Shown here piece after piece: positions 6,622 through 12,344 of a DNA stretch of 12,344 nucleotides. The first letter of the stretch is position 1, and every line of letters starts with the position of its first letter. Both the position numbers and the translations under genes were made by a program. The stretch is from Pelotomaculum sp. (lineage in GTDB: Bacteria; Bacillota; Desulfotomaculia; Desulfotomaculales; Pelotomaculaceae). The notes below the pieces were generated by a model. The model did not search any database. It was not told where the DNA came from and was given only the letters and a program-made list of their open reading frames with translations. The DNA is taken from contig JALHFC010000020.1 of the NCBI GenBank assembly GCA_022839445.1, positions 1 to 12,344 of the forward strand, written 5' to 3'.

Positions 6622-7686
6622 CTACAGTTCCCCTTCCAAGATCTTTACCCGGGCGGTCATGCCGGTCTTTAAAGTTAGCTCCGGGTTAGGTACGTCAATT
6701 TTAACTTCAAAGCTACGGATATCGTGCTCGTGCAGTTCGCTAACCGCTTTGCGGACGGCGAAATCACCGGCGTTATTAATCCAGACAACCTTTCCAAGAA
6801 ATATTTTTTCCGGGAAAGATGCAACGCTCACTTCTACATCTTGCCCCAGTTGCACCCGGCCGATTTTTTTCTCACTGATAAACACTTTTACATGTGTATG
6901 GGCCAGATCTGTAATTTCCAAAAGCGGCGTTCCCGCGTTTACCATCTCCCCTTGTTCAAGATATTTGCGGGTAATATATCCGGACATGGGAGCAAATAAA
7001 TGAGTGTTGTCCAGGTAAGCTTGTGCTTCCTGCACGGCGCCGCCGGCCTGGTTGCTCTGGCCCAGTGCAGCCTCATACTGAGCCTGGGCTACCTGCACCT
7101 TCAGCCGGGCCGACAACGCCTGTTCGAGAGCGCCTTGCGCCTCTTTTAGCCTGTTTTGCGCCAGTTCGTAGTTGTTTCCGGCGCTATCAAGATCTTTGTC
7201 GGAAATAATGGAGCTCTGGTGCAGGGACTCCATCCGCTTATAAATCTGCCGCGCTTCAGTAACACCGACCTCGGCTTGGGCTACTTTGGCCTGTGCCTGT
7301 TCAACGGCGGTTTCAACCTGCAGGCTGGTTAAGGGTATGGATTCAGCGGCCTGGCGGACTTGGGCGTCAGCTGCTTCATGGGCGCCCCCGGCCTGGCTCA
7401 ACTTGGCGCTTAATTCCCTGCTCTCCAGCCTGGCCAATTCTTGCCCCTTTTCCACTTTGCTTCCTTCATCTACAAAGAGAGTTTCAATTTTCCCGGGAAC
7501 CTTAAAAGCCGCCATAACGTTTTTTGCTTCGATAGTTCCCGTTGCGATTAATTCGTTTTGTTCTCTGGCGATTGCAGCTTGTTTTTTATGCAAGTTGCAG
7601 AATAATAATACGGTTAGGAGTACAATTATCAGAGCCAGAACTGATACAAGCGTTTTCTTCAATTTGGAGTGGGCAAGCGCATCCAT
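6622..7686 (-). CDS. HlyD-family membrane fusion/adaptor protein
   Basis: The adaptor subunit of an ABC exporter, anchored by one N-terminal membrane helix (about residues 12-32) and otherwise outside the membrane. After the anchor come the first lipoyl half (KVPGKIETLFVDEGSKVEKG), a long Ala/Gln/Glu-rich coiled-coil hairpin (about 85-230), the second lipoyl half (TRKYLEQGEMVNAGTPLLEI) and a beta-barrel region ending in LKTGMTARVKIL. This matches the YbhG/EmrA/HlyD class. I start it at ATG 7686 (354 residues), with GAGGGGG nine bases upstream. A longer frame from ATG 7791 has no ribosome binding site, and its ATG lies inside the candidate -10 element. It is the first gene of the four-gene operon; an adaptor in a Gram-positive-type operon is common and does not by itself imply an outer membrane. 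Confidence 0.88.
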   Translation of the reverse strand: MDALAHSKLKKTLVSVLALIIVLLTVLLFCNLHKKQAAIAREQNELIATGTIEAKNVMAAFKVPGKIETLFVDEGSKVEKGQELARLESRELSAKLSQAGGAHEAADAQVRQAAESIPLTSLQVETAVEQAQAKVAQAEVGVTEARQIYKRMESLHQSSIISDKDLDSAGNNYELAQNRLKEAQGALEQALSARLKVQVAQAQYEAALGQSNQAGGAVQEAQAYLDNTHLFAPMSGYITRKYLEQGEMVNAGTPLLEITDLAHTHVKVFISEKKIGRVQLGQDVEVSVASFPEKIFLGKVVWINNAGDFAVRKAVSELHEHDIRSFEVKIDVPNPELTLKTGMTARVKILEGEL

Positions 7687-7789
7687 TTTATTTTTCCCCC
7701 TCAAAAAATTATTATAAGCCCTTTCAACGCTATCATTGAAATTTCCCGACTTCCACTTCAAGAAAGGACCTTTTTTCCCCTCTGCTGCC

Positions 7790-7819
7790 ATTATATCATT
7801 TTGCCGTGTTGAGTTTAAA
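7790..7819 (-). promoter_or_regulatory. Candidate sigma-A promoter of the export operon
   Basis: On the minus strand TATAAT (7795-7790) is a perfect -10. TTTAAA (7819-7814) matches four of six -35 positions at an 18-base spacing. Transcription would start near 7783, about 97 bases before the preferred ATG at 7686. Confidence 0.5.
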
Positions 7820-8068
7820 GATCATTGCAAGGAATTAAAGAAACAAATGGACTGTTAACCCCCATTTTTTTTGAGCGTATCCAGCAATCTTCTAAACGAG
7901 CGGCATAAAGATTGCAAGCCGCTATCCACTTAAGGGCGGTGCAAATGGTTCTTTTAGCCGGCTATATGGGCCGGCTTTTGCTTTTCAATAAAATATTGTA
8001 TAATTTCTATGTAATGGGAATTTCCCTGCTAAATATTAGTATGAGCAAATATTTTATACGGGGGTCAC
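7820..8068. other. Intergenic region upstream of the tRNA nucleotidyltransferase gene
   Basis: A non-coding spacer between divergent genes. It holds GCGGC/GCCGC inverted repeats around 7900-7922, a GC-rich hairpin at 7956-7976 followed by TTTTGCTTTT, and a possible -10 TATAAT (7999-8004). The best -35 is TTGCTT (7978-7983) at only 15 bases. I see no known riboswitch or T-box. Confidence 0.45.
7956..7980 (+). terminator. GC-rich hairpin followed by a short T run
   Basis: AGCCGGC (7956-7962) pairs perfectly with GCCGGCT (7970-7976) across the seven-base loop TATATGG, then TTTTGCTTTT. It looks like a terminator or attenuator, but no plus-strand gene ends upstream, so its job is unclear; it might insulate or attenuate a transcript entering cca. 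Confidence 0.4.
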
Positions 8069-9337
8069 ATGGATATAACGGAACAGGCAAAGACAATTTT
8101 GCAAAGGTTGTTGGCGAGGGGCTATGAGGCTTACCTGGTCGGCGGCTGCGTTAGGGACATGATCATGGGGAGGGCGCCTCATGACCACGATATTATAACC
8201 TCAGCCTCCCCGGCCCAGGTTAAAAGAATTTTTGACAAAGTGATACCTGTGGGAGAAAAGCACGGCACGGTAGCCGTGGTTGAAAATAAAGTGAGTTTCG
8301 AAGTCACTTCTTTTAATAGTCTGGAACAAGACCTCTCTAGAAGGGACTTCACGGTCAACTCTTTGGTACTGGATATCGACGGGAAGGTTTATGATTTCTT
8401 TGGCGGCAAGGATGATATAAGGAATAGGGTTATCAGGACGACCGGCAAACCGCAGCGGCGCTTCCGGGAAGACCCGCTGCGGCTGATGAGGGCAGTCAGG
8501 TTTGCTATAGATTTGGATTTTAGCCTGCATACCGGGACCAAGGCGGGAATTATAGAAAATTGCCATTTGATTAAGGATACCGCGGCAGAGAGGGTGCGCG
8601 ACGAGCTTTGCAAGATATTGCTGAGCAGCAGCCCCGGCCTCGGTATCAGGATGCTGCAGGAATACGGGCTTTTACGACATATAATACCGGAACTTGCCGA
8701 ATGCGTAGGCTTTCGGCAAAGGAGCAGGCATCACAACAAGGACGTATTTGAGCATACCTTGGCTGTTCTGGATAATACACCGGGGACTTTAAATGTGAGA
8801 TTGGCCGCCCTATTGCATGACGTGGCCAAGCCCGCAACTTTTTCATTGGATGAAAAGGACGAAGGCCACTTTTTTAACCACAATATCGTTGGAGAGCAAA
8901 TGGCGAGGGTTATATTAAACAGGCTAAAGTTTAGCAAGGACACCATTGCTGCCGTAACTAGCCTTGTTAAGGAACACACTAGCAGGTATGCTCGGCTTTC
9001 AACCTCCGGTATTAAAAGGTTAATCAGAAGGGTCGGCGCCGAAAACCTCGATGACCTTTTCGCATTGCAATTGGCCGATATCAAGGGGTCCGCCGCCCCG
9101 TCCAATACCGGCGCGGTCGATAGAATGAGGGAAGAGGCAGCTTCAATACTAGCAAGCAAGGAGCCGCTAGGCGTTAAAGACCTGGCCATAAGCGGGCGGG
9201 ACCTTATTGATATGGGATTCCCACCTGGACCGGAAATAGGGAAAATGATCAAAGGTCTGTTGGAACTTGTTTTAGAGAATCCCGAACAAAACACCAGGGA
9301 AAAATTAATAAACATAATTAAGGAAAAAAACAAATAG
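8069..9337 (+). CDS. cca: HD-type tRNA nucleotidyltransferase, probably CC-adding
   Basis: A class II tRNA nucleotidyltransferase that builds or repairs the tRNA 3' CCA end from CTP and ATP. The catalytic head is intact: GGCVRD (residues 25-30), metal-binding D39-H-D41, RRDFTVN (91-97) and the nucleotide-selecting EDPLR (134-138). A C-terminal HD-like domain is also visible: FEHTLAVLD, LLHDVAKP and HNIVGEQMA. Between EVTSF (78-82) and SLEQDL (84-89) only one residue remains, where the B. subtilis enzyme has about 19. That missing stretch is the flexible loop that lets the enzyme switch to A addition; its deletion defines CC-adding enzymes (Neuenfeldt and co-workers). I therefore predict CC addition only, with the A added by a second enzyme encoded elsewhere. 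The ATG is preceded by GGGGGT (8060-8065). Total length, 422 residues, is normal. Confidence 0.93.
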   Translation: MDITEQAKTILQRLLARGYEAYLVGGCVRDMIMGRAPHDHDIITSASPAQVKRIFDKVIPVGEKHGTVAVVENKVSFEVTSFNSLEQDLSRRDFTVNSLVLDIDGKVYDFFGGKDDIRNRVIRTTGKPQRRFREDPLRLMRAVRFAIDLDFSLHTGTKAGIIENCHLIKDTAAERVRDELCKILLSSSPGLGIRMLQEYGLLRHIIPELAECVGFRQRSRHHNKDVFEHTLAVLDNTPGTLNVRLAALLHDVAKPATFSLDEKDEGHFFNHNIVGEQMARVILNRLKFSKDTIAAVTSLVKEHTSRYARLSTSGIKRLIRRVGAENLDDLFALQLADIKGSAAPSNTGAVDRMREEAASILASKEPLGVKDLAISGRDLIDMGFPPGPEIGKMIKGLLELVLENPEQNTREKLINIIKEKNK

Positions 9338-9351
9338 ACCAGTTTGTTTAA

Positions 9352-9591
9352 ATGAAAAAAAGGAAAACCAATGGCGCCCGAAGAACTACAGAAAACCGGC
9401 CGGTGGAAAACATACAGGTTTTAAAGCATGTGGAATTATTCCGCTGCGCCGAAGCGAAAGAGGAAGCCGTCCGCCTGGCGGAGCGCTTCCCATTCCGGCG
9501 GCGCCCATCCGCCATCGTTGCGATTGCGGTAGTGCGGGCATTTACCGGTGCATACTTTAGGAAGGCGCCGACGGCGTCACCTGTCAATTAA
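9352..9591 (+). CDS. Doubtful small ORF after cca
   Basis: A 79-residue basic frame begins 14 bases after the cca stop. It lacks a clear ribosome binding site and any motif I recognise, though HVELFRCAEAKEEAVRLAERFP reads like a soluble helix. The opposite strand also has a 79-residue frame over the same bases and another frame with a C-x3-C-x2-H cluster but no start codon. The segment is GC-rich with short inverted repeats (for example CCGCC-T-GGCGG near 9470). It may be the remnant of a gene. An AT-rich hairpin (AAACAAA/TTTGTTT, 9329-9350) lies at the cca end. Confidence 0.2.
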   Translation: MKKRKTNGARRTTENRPVENIQVLKHVELFRCAEAKEEAVRLAERFPFRRRPSAIVAIAVVRAFTGAYFRKAPTASPVN

Positions 9592-9966
9592 TGCCTGCAC
9601 TTCCTCCAACGAGTTGGCCTTGTAAATTTCATTTATAATCTTATCAAGCGCCTTTAGCTCCGTGATCTCCTTGATCTGTTGTTGTAAACCTTGTGAAGCG
9701 TCTCCAAACCTAACATCTAGGTACATACAGATAGCTTCATGTGCCATTTTCGCCTTGCCTTTGGCCTCACCTATAGCTATGCCTTCCGCTATACCCTCGA
9801 CCTTACCCTCAATCTTACCCTTTTGCTCAGCTCTCCTTAAGGCTGATAGTTGGTCTGTTTTGGCCATCATCCACAGGTCCTGAATTAGTCGATCCCTCCA
9901 AGGAAACACCTTCCAGCATGTTTCCTGCTCCAACCGGCGCATTTCCCTACCGCAGGCGCATATATA
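9577..9966 (-). pseudogene. C-terminal remnant of an Rpn/PD-(D/E)XK transposase-nuclease
   Basis: About 125 residues reading like the C-terminal third of the Rpn (recombination-promoting nuclease, 'PD-(D/E)XK nuclease family transposase') proteins. It has the charged repetitive stretch KGKIEGKVEGIAEGIAIGEAKGKA and a DUF4351-like tail with YLDVRFGDASQGLQQQIKEI and LDKIINEIYKANSLEEVQAL. The N-terminal nuclease core with its catalytic residues is missing. The frame formally stays open to 10149, but from about 9970 it runs through the heptamer repeat and the antisense of spoIIID, which is not protein of this family. An internal ATG at 9942 exists without a strong ribosome binding site. I read it as a decayed mobile-element-associated gene cut off next to the spoIIID promoter. 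Confidence 0.65.
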
Positions 9967-9985
9967 TCTAAGGGAAGCATGACTT
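9958..9985 (+). promoter_or_regulatory. Candidate sigma-E promoter of spoIIID
   Basis: GCATATA (9958-9964) matches six of seven positions of KMATATT, and CATGACTT (9978-9985) six of eight of CATACAHT. The spacing is 13, one less than usual. spoIIID is sigma-E dependent in B. subtilis. The element lies exactly between the Rpn remnant and the heptamer repeat. Confidence 0.4.
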
Positions 9986-10016
9986 CCAACTTCCAAAATC
10001 CAACTTCCAACTTCCA
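9982..10016 (+). repeat. Five-unit heptamer tandem repeat in the spoIIID leader
   Basis: Five consecutive 7-base units: ACTTCCA at 9982, 9989, 10003 and 10010, with the degenerate middle unit AAATCCA at 9996. The array ends seven bases before the spoIIID ribosome binding site and would lie in the 5' leader if the candidate promoter is right. Confidence 0.85.
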
Positions 10017-10035
10017 GTATGCAGGAGGTATGGTA

Positions 10036-10287
10036 ATGCAGGAATACATTCAAAAGCGAGTTTTGGATATCTGCGCCTATATTCTTGAAACACAAGCTAC
10101 TGTCAGGCAGGCCGCCCAGGTGTTTCAGGTTAGTAAAAGCACTGTCCATAAAGACATGACCGAACGGCTACTCTCGCTCAATAAACAACTGGCCAAAGAA
10201 ATAAAAGCAATCTTAGAACATAATAAAGCCGAGCGTCACCTGCGAGGCGGCGAGGCTACCCGGCGAAAATATAAAGATTTAGCGTGA
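10036..10287 (+). CDS. spoIIID: Sporulation transcriptional regulator SpoIIID
   Basis: SpoIIID is the small DNA-binding protein that switches mother-cell gene expression between the sigma-E and sigma-K stages. The 83-residue product has the family layout: an N-terminal helix (MQEYIQKRVLDICAYILE), a helix-turn-helix at about residues 22-42 (TVRQAAQVFQVSKSTVHKD), and a basic C-terminus (HLRGGEATRRKY) that makes extra DNA contacts. The length is close to the usual 85-95. AGGAGG (10023-10028) with a 7-base spacer selects the ATG at 10036 rather than the in-frame ATGs at 9979 and 10030. It is followed by mreB/mbl after 154 bases, the usual order in Bacillus and clostridia. Probably driven by sigma-E. 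Confidence 0.95.
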   Translation: MQEYIQKRVLDICAYILETQATVRQAAQVFQVSKSTVHKDMTERLLSLNKQLAKEIKAILEHNKAERHLRGGEATRRKYKDLA

Positions 10288-10441
10288 GGCCTGCTGTTTT
10301 TTAAAGGAATTTGATGATACAGGTAGAATACTATTAAATTGGACCAAATTACCGATTGGCTAATGTTGACACGCGCTTCTTTGATGGCGTCGCCTATATA
10401 AGGATTGATTGTTTTTATGCATTGCGAAGGGGGACAGGCTT

Positions 10442-11473
10442 ATGTTTTGCGGAACCGATATTGGTTTGGACCTGGGCACCGCAAATGTGCTGGTTTACGT
10501 TAAAGGGAAGGGTGTTGTATTGCAGGAACCCTCAGTTGTGGCAATAGACAGGGACAGCAGGCGTATTATCGCTGTCGGCGCCGAGGCGCGCAGGATGCTC
10601 GGGCGCACTCCCGGCAACATAGTAGCCATCCGCCCCTTGTGTGACGGTGTGATAGCTGATTACGACGTTACTGAAAAGATGTTGCGTTATTTTATAAGCA
10701 GGGCCGACGGGGGCAGGAAGCTCCTGTTCCGCCCCCGCCTAATGGTTTGTATCCCTTCCGGCGTCACCGGCGTCGAGGAAAGAGCCGTGCGGCAGGCTGC
10801 CGTGCAGGCCGGCGCGAAAGAGGCGCATCTGATTGAAGAACCTCTCGCGGCTGCGCTAGGCGCAGGGCTGGATATTTCCCAGCCGAGCGGTTCGATGGTG
10901 GTAGATATCGGTGGCGGGACCACGGATGTGGCTGTTCTTTCTTTAGGAGGCATTGTATGTAGCAAATCGTTGCGTGTCGGCGGGGACAAGGTTGACGAGG
11001 CCATTGTCAAGTACATACGCAGGGAGTACAACCTTGCTATCGGTGAGCGTACCGGCGAAGACTTGAAGATGGAGATTGGGACAGCTTACCCGGAGGGCGA
11101 AGAGGACAAAAGTACGGATATCCGGGGTCGGGATTTGGTTTCCGGACTGCCTATGGCGATCACGGTTAGACGCCGCCAGATCCACGAGGCGATCAAGGAG
11201 ACACTGGAATTCATTGTCAGCGGTGTGAAAGAAGTGTTGGAGCGCACACCGCCCGAACTAGCCGCCGACATTGTAAATAAAGGAATCATTCTTACGGGTG
11301 GGGGCGCGTTGCTTAACGGTATGGACAGGCTGCTGAGCAAGGAGACCGGGCTGGCCGTACTAGTCGCCGAGGACCCCCTTTCTTGCGTTGCTATTGGCAC
11401 CGGTTGCGCGCTCAGCAATATGGCTATAATTAGCGCCGTTAGCAAGGGCAAAGCATTTAAGAAAATTGTTTGA
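10442..11473 (+). CDS. mreB: Rod-shape-determining actin homologue MreB/Mbl
   Basis: A 343-residue bacterial actin that polymerises under the membrane and guides side-wall peptidoglycan synthesis. The actin-fold nucleotide motifs are complete: phosphate-1 DIGLDLGTANVLVY (residues 6-19), phosphate-2 VVDIGGGTTDVAVLSLGG, the connecting EEPLAAALGAGL, and the adenosine motif ILTGGGALLNGMD. The length is typical. The start is ATG 10442, with AAGGGGGA (10427-10434) seven bases upstream; a frame from 10409 exists but lacks this site. Position directly after spoIIID matches the spoIIID-mbl order of B. subtilis, so it may be the Mbl paralogue; sequence alone does not separate them here. A strong terminator follows. 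Confidence 0.94.
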   Translation: MFCGTDIGLDLGTANVLVYVKGKGVVLQEPSVVAIDRDSRRIIAVGAEARRMLGRTPGNIVAIRPLCDGVIADYDVTEKMLRYFISRADGGRKLLFRPRLMVCIPSGVTGVEERAVRQAAVQAGAKEAHLIEEPLAAALGAGLDISQPSGSMVVDIGGGTTDVAVLSLGGIVCSKSLRVGGDKVDEAIVKYIRREYNLAIGERTGEDLKMEIGTAYPEGEEDKSTDIRGRDLVSGLPMAITVRRRQIHEAIKETLEFIVSGVKEVLERTPPELAADIVNKGIILTGGGALLNGMDRLLSKETGLAVLVAEDPLSCVAIGTGCALSNMAIISAVSKGKAFKKIV

Positions 11474-11483
11474 TGCGGGACAG

Positions 11484-11513
11484 CGCCGGGTTTAGAACCC
11501 CGGCGTTTATTTT
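11484..11513 (+). terminator. Rho-independent terminator after mreB
   Basis: CGCCGGG (11484-11490) pairs with CCCGGCG (11499-11505) around an eight-base loop and is followed by TTTATTTTTT. It lies between the convergent mreB and vapC genes. Confidence 0.9.
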
Positions 11514-11541
11514 TTAACGGCGGATTCCACCGAGTGGGTTG

Positions 11542-11949
11542 TCAGAGCCATTTTATTTTAACAAGGTGTTCAATTTTCTTGAATTCTGGATCGCCGGTTA
11601 TAGCCGGGACCCCATGCGATATAGCAAGGGCCGCTGTAAAACAATCAGCATAGGAAATAGCGTATTTTGCTTTTAAGTCGGCAGCGCGTAACGCTAGATC
11701 CTTAGTAACATCTTCAATGTATATGGGAAGCATGTCCAATGCTAAAAGCAAAGATCGTTTTCCTTTGGCCCCGGATTTGCGCTGTGTGATATATACGGTT
11801 TCCCCTAAATTGACTGCGGACATAAATAGCTTTACGCTTTGGTTCCCTGCGTCCAACAACATTTTTTCCACTACCTGCGCGCCGGACTCATTCTGAAAGT
11901 AGGCCAGTATCGCATAGCTGTCTAACACGTATTTCTTCAATGCTTTCAT
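11542..11949 (-). CDS. vapC: PIN-domain ribonuclease toxin (VapC family)
   Basis: A 135-residue PIN-domain protein, the likely toxin of a type II toxin-antitoxin pair; VapC toxins are metal-dependent endoribonucleases that typically cut tRNA or rRNA. The acidic active-site set is present: D10 in YVLDSYAILAYF, E50 in NLGE, D102 in SYADCFTAALA and D120 in TGDPEF. The ATG at 11949 is preceded by AGGA-AAGAGG and lies inside the 3' end of the upstream antitoxin gene, a 62-base overlap in another frame, which implies translational coupling. It converges on mreB with the terminator between them. The target RNA cannot be predicted. Confidence 0.87.
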   Translation of the reverse strand: MKALKKYVLDSYAILAYFQNESGAQVVEKMLLDAGNQSVKLFMSAVNLGETVYITQRKSGAKGKRSLLLALDMLPIYIEDVTKDLALRAADLKAKYAISYADCFTAALAISHGVPAITGDPEFKKIEHLVKIKWL

Positions 11950-12166
11950 CCTCTTTCCTGGATTTTAACAATTCTTGTACTAAAGAATAATTTTTCAGCA
12001 TTCCCCTGAATGACCTCACCGGATCTTGCGGTAATGGTATGATTGTTAACTTGTTGTCTCTTTCAGTAAACAGCAATTTGCTTCCGGGTAGGATACGATA
12101 TTGATCGCGAAGTGGCTTGGGTATAACTACCCAGCCCTTTGATGAAACCTTAGCGATATAAGACAT
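11888..12166 (-). CDS. vapB: AbrB/SpoVT-type antitoxin (VapB-like)
   Basis: A 92-residue protein whose N-terminal half is a swapped-hairpin AbrB/MazE DNA-binding domain (YIAKVSSKGWVVIPKPLRD, residues 3-21, then LPGSKLLFTERDNKLTIIP). The charged C-terminal tail, with LKSRKEDESIEEIR, should wrap around and inhibit the toxin. ATG 12166 is chosen over ATG 12190 because AAGGGGG lies seven bases before it, and because 12190 is at or before the predicted transcript start. Such antitoxins usually repress their own promoter, here the one at 12228-12200. Confidence 0.85.
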   Translation of the reverse strand: MSYIAKVSSKGWVVIPKPLRDQYRILPGSKLLFTERDNKLTIIPLPQDPVRSFRGMLKNYSLVQELLKSRKEDESIEEIRVRQLCDTGLLSE

Positions 12167-12199
12167 ACGCTTGCCCCCTTTGTTATACATGTTGCTTAT

Positions 12200-12228
12200 A
12201 GTATAACTTTATGGCGAATGTAAGTCAA
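12200..12228 (-). promoter_or_regulatory. Strong sigma-A promoter of the vapBC-like operon
   Basis: On the minus strand TTGACT (12228-12223), a 17-base spacer, and TATACT (12205-12200): five of six matches at each hexamer with optimal spacing. Transcription would start near 12193, about 27 bases before the antitoxin ATG. Confidence 0.8.
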
Positions 12229-12293
12229 CTCAAAAATAGGGAAATTTTCGGAAGATATGTATCAGGTCGCCGGACTATTCCTTACAGCACAAA

Positions 12294-12344
12294 AGAAGAA
12301 CCATGAAAATGCTTTACACAGTAGAACGGATGAAAGTATCCATT
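12294..12344 (-). repeat. 51-bp repeat, right copy, reaching the window end
   Basis: The exact reverse complement of 2600-2650. It may continue beyond the window. It lies upstream of the vapBC-like promoter with about 65 bases of otherwise featureless sequence between (12229-12293). On the plus strand it could read ATG-AAA-ATG..., giving MKMLYTVERMKVSI to the edge, but there is no good ribosome binding site. Confidence 0.9.

Noticed and set aside
3445..7686. Composite transposon carrying the export operon
   Set aside because: No transposase or terminal inverted repeats directly flank the operon. The 51-bp repeat encloses a much larger block including spoIIID and mreB.
7900..7980. T-box, c-di-GMP or other riboswitch upstream of cca (AGGGCGGTGC, paired stems, hairpin with T run)
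   Set aside because: The conserved T-box bulge sequence and stem I are absent, and no known riboswitch core fits. Only generic stems remain.
9348..9587. Minus-strand 79-residue frame opposite the small ORF after cca
   Set aside because: Arg/Ser/Ala-rich shadow with no ribosome binding site and no recognisable domain. Neither strand is convincingly coding.
9982..10016. CRISPR-like array at the heptamer repeat
   Set aside because: Units are 7 bases and directly abutting, with no spacers and no cas genes.
10366..10400. sigma-A promoter for mreB from perfect TTGACA and TATATA
   Set aside because: The spacing is 23 bases, too far for sigma-A, and no -10 lies at 16-18 bases.

Overview
The window looks like chromosome of a spore-forming, low-to-mid-GC Firmicute, most likely a clostridial lineage such as the Peptococcaceae (Desulfotomaculum/Pelotomaculum-like). 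This rests on four sporulation or cell-shape genes (ywmB-like, spoIID, spoIIID, mreB/mbl), strong AGGAGG-type ribosome binding sites, and hairpin-plus-T-run terminators. The genus is an inference.

Layout. (1) 1-680: the 5' part of a minus-strand secreted or surface protein gene runs off the left edge. It diverges from ywmB across a spacer with a large perfect palindrome (443-507). (2) 677-2581: ywmB, a terminator, a candidate sigma-E promoter, and spoIID. The spoIID 3' end is written in half of the same palindromic repeat. (3) 2600-2760: a 51-bp sequence that recurs inverted at the right edge of the window, then a possible regulatory motif. (4) 2766-3410: an orphan zinc-ribbon protein. (5) 3445-7686, minus strand: a four-gene export operon coding for an HlyD-like periplasmic-adaptor-type protein, one ABC ATPase and two ABC-2 permeases of the YbhS/YbhR type. 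(6) 8069-9337: a tRNA nucleotidyltransferase that lacks the flexible loop needed for A addition, so it is probably a CC-adding enzyme. (7) 9338-9966: a doubtful small ORF and the C-terminal remnant of an Rpn/PD-(D/E)XK transposase-nuclease. (8) 9958-11513: candidate sigma-E promoter, heptamer tandem repeat, spoIIID, mreB/mbl and terminator. (9) 11542-12228, minus strand: an AbrB-VapC toxin-antitoxin pair with a near-consensus sigma-A promoter. (10) 12294-12344: the inverted copy of the 51-bp repeat.

How the parts relate. In many clostridia spoIID, spoIIQ (M23 peptidase), spoIIID and mreB lie close together. Here spoIID and spoIIID are about 7.5 kb apart, with no spoIIQ or murA between them. 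The intervening DNA carries unrelated transport, tRNA-maturation and mobile-element-like genes and is bordered by repeat fragments, which suggests accessory insertion into a conserved sporulation neighbourhood. The points most worth checking are the loop-deleted nucleotidyltransferase, the export operon whose only ATPase has several degraded catalytic motifs, the altered zinc site of SpoIID, and the repeats at the junctions. I did not find CRISPR arrays, rRNA, tRNA or a complete insertion sequence.
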